Shown: piece by piece, positions 42,037-49,866 of the stretch
How positions within the stretch are numbered: position 1 is the first letter of the stretch
Layout: every line of letters starts with the position of its first letter
Source: Anaerolineae bacterium
GTDB lineage: Bacteria; Chloroflexota; Anaerolineae; Anaerolineales; Villigracilaceae
Reading direction: 5' to 3'
NCBI GenBank assembly: GCA_018645405.1
Contig: JABGOQ010000166.1
Coordinates: 1 to 64,000 of the forward strand
Length of the DNA: 64,000 nt
Program-made: the position numbers and the translations under genes
Notes under the pieces: generated by a model
What the model saw: only the letters and a program-made list of their open reading frames with translations
What the model was told of the DNA's origin: nothing
The model's database searches: none

Positions 42037-43062
42037 ATGATCCGACAACGACCTTTTTTAGTTAATATCATCATTCTGCTGATTGCATTTACATTTAGCA
42101 TTGCACTGGGTGCTGTTTTTATTCATCCAAGTACAATTTTGCGGATCCTTGCTGACCAGATTCCTGGAATCAATATTACTCCTGATTGGCCAAATTCCTT
42201 TTCTGCAATAATCCTTGCCGTACGGTTGCCCCGTACAGTATTGGTTCTTCTAACTGGCGCAGCACTTGCAAGTAGCGGAGCGGCGTATCAGGGCTTGTTT
42301 CGCAATCCTCTTGCTGACCCTTATCTAATTGGTGTCGCATCTGGGGCAGGTTTGGGGGCTATTTTTGCGATGTCATTACGCTGGCCAATGAACTTATTCG
42401 GATTTTATTTTATTCCTGTCGGTGCCTTTATTGGCGCAATCCTGACCGTAGTGTTGGTGTACAGCCTGGCACGTGTAAATGGACTTGTGCCATTAACAAC
42501 ACTGATTTTAGCGGGTGTGGCTGTGGGGGCATTTGCATCAGCACTGACATCTTTTCTCATGCTTCGTTCTGATCTACAGCTTCACAGAGCTATTTCATTT
42601 TTGCTTGGAGGTTCGCCGATGACTGGCTGGGATCCTGTCATTGCAGCGCTGCCTTATATGGTTATAGGTATGGGATTGTTAAGTGTCTCTGGTCATGCGC
42701 TGAATATTCTTCAATTTGGTGAAGAAGAAGCCAAACAAATGGGATTGAATGTAGGCAGAGCCAAGATTTTTATCATCATCGTTGCTTCACTTACTACAGC
42801 TGTGGCTGTTGCGTTTTCGGGAGTTATCGGATTTATAGGCTTGATCGTCCCACATACGATTCGTATTATTTGGGGGGCTGATTATCGGCGTCTTATTTCT
42901 TTGTCTATTCTTGGAGGAGGCAGTGCTTTGCTATTTGCTGATATGCTCGCACGCATTTTAATTGCACCATCATCTCTTCCAGTTGGTATTGTCACTGCTT
43001 TAGCGGGAGCACCTTTCTTTTTGTGGATTTTGCGTCAGGCAAAGCGTGAGGTCTTCTGGTAA
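42037..43062 (+). CDS. btuC: cobalamin ABC transporter permease
   Basis: 341 residues, FecCD/BtuC family, about ten helices. RLPRTVLVLLTGAALASSGAAYQGLFRNPLADPYLIGVASGAG is the family signature. GVIGFIGLIVPHTIRIIWGADYRRL is the cytosolic coupling region. ATG 42037 has no Shine-Dalgarno because a T run ends right before it. An upstream in-frame TTG (42016) lies in the hairpin and also lacks one. Confidence 0.93.
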   Translation: MIRQRPFLVNIIILLIAFTFSIALGAVFIHPSTILRILADQIPGINITPDWPNSFSAIILAVRLPRTVLVLLTGAALASSGAAYQGLFRNPLADPYLIGVASGAGLGAIFAMSLRWPMNLFGFYFIPVGAFIGAILTVVLVYSLARVNGLVPLTTLILAGVAVGAFASALTSFLMLRSDLQLHRAISFLLGGSPMTGWDPVIAALPYMVIGMGLLSVSGHALNILQFGEEEAKQMGLNVGRAKIFIIIVASLTTAVAVAFSGVIGFIGLIVPHTIRIIWGADYRRLISLSILGGGSALLFADMLARILIAPSSLPVGIVTALAGAPFFLWILRQAKREVFW

Positions 43063-43064
43063 TC

Positions 43065-43853
43065 ATGTTGAAAATAGACTCTCTCACGGTTGCTTATGAT
43101 GACAAAGTTGTTTTGCAGAATGTGTCTTTTGATGTGCAACCTGGAGAAATCCTTGCCTTGATCGGCCCAAACGGAACAGGAAAATCAACTTTGATTCGTG
43201 CCCTTAGCGGAGTTGTGCCAATTGCATCTGGACAAGTGTCTATTGATGGACAAAATCTCTCAGAGTTATCTGCCAATCAGCGTGCAAAGATCATGGCTGT
43301 CGTTCCTCAAGCGCGTCAACTGGGTGGTGCCTTTTCTGTAGAGCAGGCGGTTATGATGGGGCGCACTCCTTACCTGAATTGGATAGGGCAAGAAAGTGAA
43401 TCGGACAAGGCTGTAGTCAGGTTGGCATTGGAACAAACGAATCTGACAGGATTTGCAGACAGGCAAATCGCTCAGCTTTCTGGGGGCGAGCAGCAGCGTG
43501 TTTTGCTGGCTCGTGCTTTGTCTCAATCCACGCCAGTATTATTATTGGATGAGCCTACAAATCATCTCGATTTGCAACATCAGACTAATTTATTATCTAT
43601 CGTCAAAAGATTGGCTAAAGAAAAAGAGTTAATTGTGATCGTAGCGATGCACGATCTTAATTTAGTTTCCTTCTTTGCAGATAAAGTCGCTCTGCTGGTC
43701 AATGGAGAATTAAGGGGCTTAGGCACGCCAGAGAAGGTTATGCAGAAGGATGCTATCAGTGCTGCCTATCAAACACCTGTTGAAATTATTCAGCATCCCG
43801 TTACAGGTGCACCGATTATCTTCCCGCAAGGGATATTGGAACAATCAGAATAG
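43065..43853 (+). CDS. btuD: cobalamin ABC transporter ATP-binding protein
   Basis: 262 residues. Walker A is GPNGTGKSTLIRALSG, the signature QLSGGEQQRVLLARAL, Walker B LLLDEPTNHLD and the switch His is in AMHDLNLV. It belongs to the FecE/BtuD type and drives BtuC. It starts 2 bases after btuC. Confidence 0.95.
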   Translation: MLKIDSLTVAYDDKVVLQNVSFDVQPGEILALIGPNGTGKSTLIRALSGVVPIASGQVSIDGQNLSELSANQRAKIMAVVPQARQLGGAFSVEQAVMMGRTPYLNWIGQESESDKAVVRLALEQTNLTGFADRQIAQLSGGEQQRVLLARALSQSTPVLLLDEPTNHLDLQHQTNLLSIVKRLAKEKELIVIVAMHDLNLVSFFADKVALLVNGELRGLGTPEKVMQKDAISAAYQTPVEIIQHPVTGAPIIFPQGILEQSE

Positions 43854-43863
43854 CGAGGCTTAA

Positions 43864-44397
43864 ATGGCAAAAAAGAAAAAAGGCTTGATTATCGTCAATA
43901 CAGGAAAGGGAAAGGGGAAATCCACTGCTGCTTTTGGTGTAGTCTTGCGCGCTTGGGGCCGCGGATTACAAATTTGCGTTATTCAATTCATTAAATCAGA
44001 AAAGGGTAAATGGGGTGAAGTAAAAGCTGCCCAAAAGCTGGGCATTGATTGGCTCTCTACCGGAGATGGTTTCACCTGGCGGTCAAAGGATATGGATGAA
44101 ACGATTGCCCGCGCACAATATGGTTGGAAAATGGCTCAAGAAAAAATCACCAGCGGAAAATATGATTTGGTCGTTCTTGATGAGTTTACCTATCTCTTAG
44201 ACTTTGAATGGTTGGATGTAAATGAAGCTATCAGCTGGCTAGAAGAGAATAAGCCGCCTATGCAACATATCATTATCACAGGAAGAAATGCACCGCAGGA
44301 ATTGATAGGTTATGCTGATCTGGTAACAGAAATGAAAGAGATCAAGCATCCTTATAAAGAACAAGAAATTTCTGCACAACCGGGGATTGAATTTTAG
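43864..44397 (+). CDS. cobO: cob(I)yrinic acid a,c-diamide adenosyltransferase (CobO type)
   Basis: 177 residues. The P-loop [28 protein letters not shown] and [16 protein letters not shown] match CobO/BtuR. The enzyme moves the adenosyl group of ATP onto reduced corrinoids. It follows btuD by 10 bases, in line with adenosylation of imported corrinoid. Confidence 0.95.
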   Translation: MAKKKKGLIIVNTGKGKGKSTAAFGVVLRAWGRGLQICVIQFIKSEKGKWGEVKAAQKLGIDWLSTGDGFTWRSKDMDETIARAQYGWKMAQEKITSGKYDLVVLDEFTYLLDFEWLDVNEAISWLEENKPPMQHIIITGRNAPQELIGYADLVTEMKEIKHPYKEQEISAQPGIEF

Positions 44398-44419
44398 TTA
44401 TCCAAATATCGGAGGAATC

Positions 44420-45469
44420 ATGCTGCAAGATATCGTCACAAAAATCAAGGGGCTGGATGAAGCTGCTATGGCGGCAGCAAGAACACGTCAAGGGACGCTT
44501 ACCAAACCGCCCGGTAGCTTGGGACGACTGGAAGAACTATCCATCCAATTAGCAGGGATAATGGGCAAAGAAATCCCGGAAATCAAAGATAAAGTTATTA
44601 TCACGATGGCTGGGGATCACGGCGTGGTTGCTGAAGGCGTGAGTGCTTTTCCGCAAGAAGTTACCCCGCAGATGGTGATGAATTTTTTATATGAAGGTGC
44701 GGCGATTAACGTTTTGGCAAAGCATGTTGGCGCACGCATTACTATCGTAGATATAGGCGTTGCCACTGAAATGGAAACACACCCAGACTTGATAAATAAA
44801 AAAGTTGCGCTTGGCACAAAAAATATGACTAAAGGCCCTGCCATGACTCGCGTAGAAGCCGAACAAGCCATTATGGCGGGCGTAGAAGTTGTTGAAGCCG
44901 AAATCGCAAAAGGCCTGGACATCGTTGGCACAGGCGATATGGGCATCGGCAATACCACGCCCTCTGCCGCCATTGCCGCGGTGCTGACAGATATTGAGCC
45001 AGCAAAGCTCGCCGGACGTGGCACAGGCGTGGACGATGAAGGTTTGAAGCGAAAAATTGATGCCATCGAGCGCGCCTTAGAAGTTAACGAACCCGACGCC
45101 AAAGACGGCCTTGATGTCCTCAGCAAAGTCGGTGGTTTTGAGATTGCTGGGCTGGTCGGTGTAATTCTCGGTGCAGCAGCAAATCGCAAACCAGTTATGG
45201 TAGATGGCTTTATCTCCACTGCCGCGGCAATGATCGCTGTTGCCATTGCGCCCAATGCCCAACCCTATCTGATTTCCGCGCACCGCTCTCAAGAATATGG
45301 TCATAGCCAAATGCTTGAATGGCTGAAACTAAAACCCCTCGTAGATCTTGATTTTCGTCTCGGTGAAGGCACTGGTGCCGCACTAGGCATCTCTTTCGCC
45401 GAAGCTGCTTGCAAAATTTTGGCAGAGATGGCAACCTTTGCAGAAGCGGGCGTTTCAGACAAAGAATAA
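44420..45469 (+). CDS. cobT: nicotinate-nucleotide:dimethylbenzimidazole phosphoribosyltransferase
   Basis: 349 residues from ATG 44420 (GGAGGA at 44411-44416). RQGTLTKPPGSLGRLEELSIQLAGI, MAGDHGVVAEGVSAFPQEVT, GDMGIGNTTPSAAI and AHRSQEYGH are CobT motifs; the catalytic Glu is expected in the C-terminal LGEGTGAAL. It makes the alpha-ribazole phosphate used as lower ligand. No bza or bluB gene is visible, so the base may be scavenged. Its stop overlaps the start of cobS by one base (TAATG). Confidence 0.97.
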   Translation: MLQDIVTKIKGLDEAAMAAARTRQGTLTKPPGSLGRLEELSIQLAGIMGKEIPEIKDKVIITMAGDHGVVAEGVSAFPQEVTPQMVMNFLYEGAAINVLAKHVGARITIVDIGVATEMETHPDLINKKVALGTKNMTKGPAMTRVEAEQAIMAGVEVVEAEIAKGLDIVGTGDMGIGNTTPSAAIAAVLTDIEPAKLAGRGTGVDDEGLKRKIDAIERALEVNEPDAKDGLDVLSKVGGFEIAGLVGVILGAAANRKPVMVDGFISTAAAMIAVAIAPNAQPYLISAHRSQEYGHSQMLEWLKLKPLVDLDFRLGEGTGAALGISFAEAACKILAEMATFAEAGVSDKE

Positions 45470-46203
45470 TGATTTCTCTAATTGCCGCCTTTCAATTTCT
45501 CACTATCATTCCCACCATCATCAAGCGCCCCTTCACCTCGCAGGAGATGGGGCGTGCCGTTGGCTGGTTTCCAATGGTTGGTTTGGCATTGGGCGGAATT
45601 CTTTACGTGGTTAATGCCTTGGCGCAAAAAACTTTTTCCATTGAAATCACCGCCGCGTTGACCATCATGGCATGGGTTTTCTTCACGCGTGCTTTTCATT
45701 TGGATGGATTGATGGACACCTGCGACGGCCTTTTTGGAGGATTCACAACTGAACGTCGTTTGGAAATTATGCGGGATTCTCGAATGGGCGCCTTCGGTGT
45801 TGCCTCAGGGATTTTGGTCTTGTTGCTCAAATACACCGCTCTCATTTCCGTCCCCGCCCATGACCTTATGCCTGCTCTCGTTATGGCAACAGTTATCGGG
45901 CGTTGGACATCTCCGCTGGTCATCGTCGCCTTTCCATATGCGCGGGAGAAGGGAATGGGGAGCGCCATGAAAGAGAATGCCCGCTTCCCACAGCTTATTT
46001 TAGCGACCACCATTGCCGCATTAATAGCTTGGTTTCTTGCGCAAACATTTGGCATTCTTCTGATGCTTCTCTCTGCCTTCTTCGCCTTTTTGATTTCTCT
46101 CTACATAATACGATTATTATCTGGCCTTACTGGCGATAATTACGGCACACTAACCGAAATTACAGAAACACTGATCCTGTTAGCTTTTGCAGTCGAGTTA
46201 TAG
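45469..46203 (+). CDS. cobS: adenosylcobinamide-GDP ribazoletransferase (cobalamin synthase)
   Basis: 244 residues with about six membrane helices. AFQFLTIIP at the N-terminus, the metal-binding region AFHLDGLMDTCDGLFGG with DSRMGAFGV, and GDNYGTLTEITE near the end are CobS motifs. It joins adenosylcobinamide-GDP with alpha-ribazole (phosphate) at the membrane. The ATG overlaps the cobT stop (45469). Confidence 0.95.
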   Translation: MISLIAAFQFLTIIPTIIKRPFTSQEMGRAVGWFPMVGLALGGILYVVNALAQKTFSIEITAALTIMAWVFFTRAFHLDGLMDTCDGLFGGFTTERRLEIMRDSRMGAFGVASGILVLLLKYTALISVPAHDLMPALVMATVIGRWTSPLVIVAFPYAREKGMGSAMKENARFPQLILATTIAALIAWFLAQTFGILLMLLSAFFAFLISLYIIRLLSGLTGDNYGTLTEITETLILLAFAVEL

Positions 46204-46277
46204 GATATTGTTTTTTACTAAAATTCGCGTAGCCACAAAGAACAAGAAACAAATAATCAACTGAAAGAGATTCTAAA

Positions 46278-47783
46278 ATGAAAGCTAAAACCCTAATGAT
46301 CGTAGGCTCTAGCTCCTCAGCGGGCAAAAGCCTCCTCGTCACCGCCCTCTGTCATTATTACGCCCAGTGTGGCGTCAAGGTCGCCCCTTTTAAAGCCCAA
46401 AATATGTCCAATAACGCTGCTGTCTGCCCTAATGGGAGCGAAATTGGGCGTGCCCAAGCTGTGCAGGCAATTGCGGCTGGGCTTGAACCAGAAGTTCAAA
46501 TGAACCCTATTCTCATCAAGCCCGAAGCTGATTCCCGCGCTCAAGTTATTCTGATGGGGCGTGCCTGGCAGACTCTTGATGCTCGTGATTATTATCCACG
46601 CAAAGATGAGCTTTGGCGGCACGTTACAGAATCGCTCGATTATTTGCGTGAAAAATATGAGTTGGTCATCATCGAGGGAGCGGGCAGCCCTGCCGAGCTA
46701 AATCTCCAAGCCAGCGATATTGTCAACATGGCTGTTGCAAAATACGCTCAGTCGCCAACCCTTTTGGTGGGGGATATTGACCGTGGCGGCATTTTTGCCC
46801 AGCTTCTCGGCACTTATTGGCTTCTCCCCGAAGAGGAGCAAAATTTGATTGCGGGATTCATCGTCAATAAATTTCGTGGGGATATTACGCTTTTTGAAGA
46901 TGGAATTGAAATTTTGGAGGAGCGGAGCAGCATCCCTGTTTTGGGCATGCTTCCGTACATCAAGAATCTATACATCCCCGAAGAAGATGCCGTTTCCCTT
47001 GAAACCCCCAGCATGATTTCTTCATCCCTTTCTGCCGCGCAGATAGATATCGCCATTATTCATTTGCCCCGTATCGCGAACTTTGACGATTTTGACCCCT
47101 TAGATGCAGAAAATGGTGTATCTGTCCGCTATGTTGATTCTCTTAAAAAATTTGGAGAACCAGATATAGTCATTATCCCCGGCACCAAAAGCACCGCCCA
47201 AGATTGGGCATGGATTCGCAAAATGGGTTTGGACCGCGCTATTCAAAACCATGCCAAAAAAGGCGGCGCACTGGTTGGCATTTGCGGTGGCTACCAAATG
47301 CTCGGAGAGAGTATTTCAGACCCTTTGCAAGTTGAATCTTCAACACTAGAAATAGATGGATTAAACCTTCTCCCCATAAAAACAACATTTATCGCCAAGA
47401 AAGATACACATCAAGCAGCTGTGAAAATATCAAATGGAAAAACTTGGCTAAAAAGACTAGAAAATCAAAAGCTACGCGGCTATGAAATCCACATGGGACG
47501 CACAGAGAGCAAAAGTCACTTTTTAGAAATTATTGAACGAAATGGTAAAAAAGTGAGTGTTATAGACGGCGCAATCAGCGAAGATGGCAAAATTTGGGGA
47601 TGCTACATCCACGGCATTTTTGACAATGAAAATTTCCGCCATGCTTGGCTTACAAGTTTGGGCTGGAGTGAAACACAGGCTGGAAAAGATGACCTTTTCC
47701 AAGAATCACTATCGCGTTTGGAAAATAGCCTTGAAGAATCCCTTAATATGGATTTGTTGGAGAAAATAATATGGGAAGATTAA
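46278..47783 (+). CDS. cobQ: cobyric acid synthase
   Basis: 501 residues. The N-terminal synthetase domain has MIVGSSSSAGKSLLVTALCH, FKAQNMSNNAAVC and EGAGSPAELNL. The glutaminase-like domain has IPGTKSTAQDW and GICGGYQMLG with the catalytic Cys, and WGCYIHGIFDN with the catalytic His. CobQ amidates four side chains of adenosylcobyrinic acid a,c-diamide. Its presence suggests that the strain can also use early corrinoid intermediates. It has a 74-base leader after cobS. Confidence 0.95.
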   Translation: MKAKTLMIVGSSSSAGKSLLVTALCHYYAQCGVKVAPFKAQNMSNNAAVCPNGSEIGRAQAVQAIAAGLEPEVQMNPILIKPEADSRAQVILMGRAWQTLDARDYYPRKDELWRHVTESLDYLREKYELVIIEGAGSPAELNLQASDIVNMAVAKYAQSPTLLVGDIDRGGIFAQLLGTYWLLPEEEQNLIAGFIVNKFRGDITLFEDGIEILEERSSIPVLGMLPYIKNLYIPEEDAVSLETPSMISSSLSAAQIDIAIIHLPRIANFDDFDPLDAENGVSVRYVDSLKKFGEPDIVIIPGTKSTAQDWAWIRKMGLDRAIQNHAKKGGALVGICGGYQMLGESISDPLQVESSTLEIDGLNLLPIKTTFIAKKDTHQAAVKISNGKTWLKRLENQKLRGYEIHMGRTESKSHFLEIIERNGKKVSVIDGAISEDGKIWGCYIHGIFDNENFRHAWLTSLGWSETQAGKDDLFQESLSRLENSLEESLNMDLLEKIIWED

Positions 47784-48325
47784 CCTTATTCCTGGGCGGA
47801 GCACGAAGCGGAAAAAGTTCCCTTGCTGAAAAACGAGCATCTGAAATTGGGGGAGATTCTGTGCTTTATCTTGCGACGTCAGAAGTAAAAGATGAAGAGA
47901 TGCGAGATCGTGTAGAAAAACATCGTGCATCTCGCCCCTCTGCCTGGGTAACAATTGAAGCTCCGCGTAATATTGCGCGATCTCTTGGCAAGGGAAGAAA
48001 TGAAGAGCGCGTTATCCTGATAGATTGTATAACCTTCCTTGTATCCAATCTGCTGTTGGAAGCAGGAGGCGGCGAGGATGATAACCCCTTTGATGAGCAG
48101 ATCGAAGCTGTCATTCTCGCAGAGATCGAAGCACTGCTGGAATATATTGTCAAAACGGATGCTGATTTTCTGCTTGTCTCAAATGAAGTCGGGATGGGGC
48201 TTGTCCCGCCTTATGCATTGGGGCGGGCGTATAGAGATTTGTTAGGGCGGGCAAATCAAGTTTTAGCTGCCGCGGCAGATGACGTCTTTTTCCTCGTGGC
48301 GGGGGTTTCAATGCAGATGAAGTGA
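47771..48325 (+). CDS. cobU: adenosylcobinamide kinase / guanylyltransferase
   Basis: 184 residues. The P-loop FLGGARSGKSSLAEKRA, then LATSEVKDEEMRDRVEKHRASRPSAWVTIE (guanylyl-binding His region) and VSNEVGMGLVPPYALGRAYRDLLG are CobU hallmarks. It phosphorylates adenosylcobinamide and adds GMP. The start overlaps the cobQ end by 13 bases. cbiB/cobD is not seen in the window. Confidence 0.95.
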   Translation: MGRLTLFLGGARSGKSSLAEKRASEIGGDSVLYLATSEVKDEEMRDRVEKHRASRPSAWVTIEAPRNIARSLGKGRNEERVILIDCITFLVSNLLLEAGGGEDDNPFDEQIEAVILAEIEALLEYIVKTDADFLLVSNEVGMGLVPPYALGRAYRDLLGRANQVLAAAADDVFFLVAGVSMQMK

Positions 48326-48333
48326 ATGGGAGC

Positions 48334-48413
48334 GATGTGCATTGTATCTTCTTTTGGATGCGTTGCACATCGGGCAAATTATCTGCAACACACTTTGAAA
48401 GTGCAGATAATTT
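48334..48413. other. two hairpins in the convergent cobU/HD-gene gap
   Basis: GATGTGCA/TGCACATC (48334-48341/48364-48371) and AAATTATCTGCA/TGCAGATAATTT (48376-48387/48402-48413). They probably serve as terminators for both sides, although a long T run is missing. Confidence 0.55.
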
Positions 48414-48969
48414 ATCCAGCCAACCCCAATTCAGGTGCAACACGGCGCATAGCTTCAATCACATTGCCGACATGCTCCCAAAGTTCAACATCAAAATCTT
48501 CAGCACCGCGTTCCATTTCTTCGCGGTTGGCTCCGGCAGCAAAATGCTTGTTTTTCCATTTTTTCTTCACAGATTTCACTTTCAAATCTATGAGTGAGCG
48601 CGAAGGGCGTACTAGTGCAGTCGCGGTAATGAGACCCGTGATCTCGTCACAGGCGAAGAGTGCTTTCTCCATAAGGGAATCACGTGGAATTCCGGTGTGA
48701 TCCGCATGGCTGAGGATAGCGCGGACGATGACTTCCGGCACACCACGTTCACGCAAGATGGGCGCACCTTTGACGGGGTGTCCTTCCAGTGTGGGGTGAA
48801 TTTCCCAATCAAAATCGTGCAAAAGCCCGACCACACCCCAGAGCTCTACATCTTCCCCTAATTTTTCAGCATAAAAACGCATGGTGGCTTCAACAGCGAG
48901 CATATGTTTGACTAAATTTTCGTTCTTTATAAATTCTCGTACGATGGTGAGAGCTTCAGAGCGTTGCAT
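48412..48969 (-). CDS. HD domain phosphohydrolase
   Basis: 185 residues from ATG 48969, six bases after GGAGG. The HD motif is in VVGLLHDFDWEIHP; further metal ligands sit in EGHPVKGAPIL and ILSHADHTG, the last near the end of the HDIG core. Such proteins hydrolyse phosphoesters of nucleotides or related compounds with divalent metals. The start overlaps the stop of the SanA-like gene by one base (TAATG). Confidence 0.88.
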   Translation of the reverse strand: MQRSEALTIVREFIKNENLVKHMLAVEATMRFYAEKLGEDVELWGVVGLLHDFDWEIHPTLEGHPVKGAPILRERGVPEVIVRAILSHADHTGIPRDSLMEKALFACDEITGLITATALVRPSRSLIDLKVKSVKKKWKNKHFAAGANREEMERGAEDFDVELWEHVGNVIEAMRRVAPELGLAG

Positions 48970-49655
48970 TATTCCTCCGTAAAAATCGGTTCGAATTCGC
49001 CCAATACGGGGAAAGGGCGTGTGACGTATAAATCCCAAAACGCGGTTAAGGTAGCGAGTGTTTCGCGGGTATTCCAAAAGAAACGTGAGCGTTTGAGATA
49101 GGTGCGTCTGTCACCGTTGATGCCGGTGCTTTCTACGCCGAGCGCATCGCAGATATAGAGGGCGCGCGAAAGGTGAAATTCTTGGGTGACGAGTATAGCA
49201 GAATCTAAGCCGAAAATTTCTTTGGCACGATAGCAGGTATCGTAAGTGCGTCTACCTGCAAAGTCAAGCACAATGTCATTTTCTGGGACGCCTAACTCGA
49301 TAGCATAGTTTTTCATAGCAGTCGGTTCATCATAATCTGCAAAGCGATTATCGCCGCTCATTAGCAATTTCTCTACTTTCCCTGCAAAATATAATTCTGC
49401 CCCAGCTTGGATGCGATCTCTTAAGACAGGAGTCGGTGTGCCATCTCTCCATAAGCCTGCACCGAAGACAATGGCAGCGCGTTCTGCTGGGATGTCGTCT
49501 ATTTCATAAACGCGCCCTTTGCTGTGAATGGCGGTAGTGAGACGCGCGATGATGAGCAGAGTCGCGCCACTGATAGCAAGAATGAATAGGAGTTTGATGA
49601 GCATGATAAGAATACGTTTTATATAGGTGAATATTTTCTTGATTATATTTAACAT
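48969..49655 (-). CDS. SanA/YdcF family (DUF218) membrane protein
   Basis: 228 residues. One N-terminal membrane helix (about 16-38) leads into a DUF218 domain: AAIVFGAGLWRDGTPTPVLRDRIQAG, KLLMSGDNRF, YDEPTAMKNYAIELGVPENDI and VTQEFHLSRALYICDALGVES. The layout is that of SanA, linked in Enterobacteria to envelope barrier function. The active site is probably outside the membrane. Confidence 0.88.
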   Translation of the reverse strand: MLNIIKKIFTYIKRILIMLIKLLFILAISGATLLIIARLTTAIHSKGRVYEIDDIPAERAAIVFGAGLWRDGTPTPVLRDRIQAGAELYFAGKVEKLLMSGDNRFADYDEPTAMKNYAIELGVPENDIVLDFAGRRTYDTCYRAKEIFGLDSAILVTQEFHLSRALYICDALGVESTGINGDRRTYLKRSRFFWNTRETLATLTAFWDLYVTRPFPVLGEFEPIFTEE

Positions 49656-49807
49656 TGCGGCATTTTACCACTTAGCCCCCTCTCAGTCTCCCCCAAAAGA
49701 GAGAATGGTGCTGGCGAATTTAGTGAGGGAAATGTTCACGCCAAGAAGATGTTGATTAGTGGCAAGCAAGTTGAAATCACGCGCGACGCGGTTTTTCATC
49801 CTATTAA

Positions 49808-49845
49808 AAATAAAAACGGGCGCATTTCTAAAAATGCGCCCGTTT
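49808..49845 (-). terminator. intrinsic terminator of the phn operon
   Basis: A 14-bp perfect stem AAACGGGCGCATTT / AAATGCGCCCGTTT (49814-49827/49832-49845). On the minus strand it is followed by a T-rich tract, 22 bases after the phnE stop. Confidence 0.9.
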
Positions 49846-49866
49846 GAAAATCTGAACCATTCTCTT

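Noticed and set aside
44387-44419. Upstream TTG start for cobT
   Set aside because: It overlaps the cobO end, while GGAGGA six bases before ATG 44420 gives a clear start.
44617-45255. 212-residue frame opposite cobT
   Set aside because: It is a shadow of cobT: its composition (runs of Ala, Ser, Pro, Ile) is that of a reverse-strand artefact and no motif is seen.
48970-49077. N-terminal extension of the HD protein
   Set aside because: The extra 36 residues lie within the SanA-like gene in another frame; GGAGG and a one-base overlap support ATG 48969.
49740-49812. Plus-strand stretch that reads like the N-terminus of a hibernation-promoting factor (ISGKQVEIT)
   Set aside because: The similarity covers only about ten residues, then enters the terminator; no further HPF motif follows. 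Chance cannot be excluded, so it is not listed as a gene or pseudogene.
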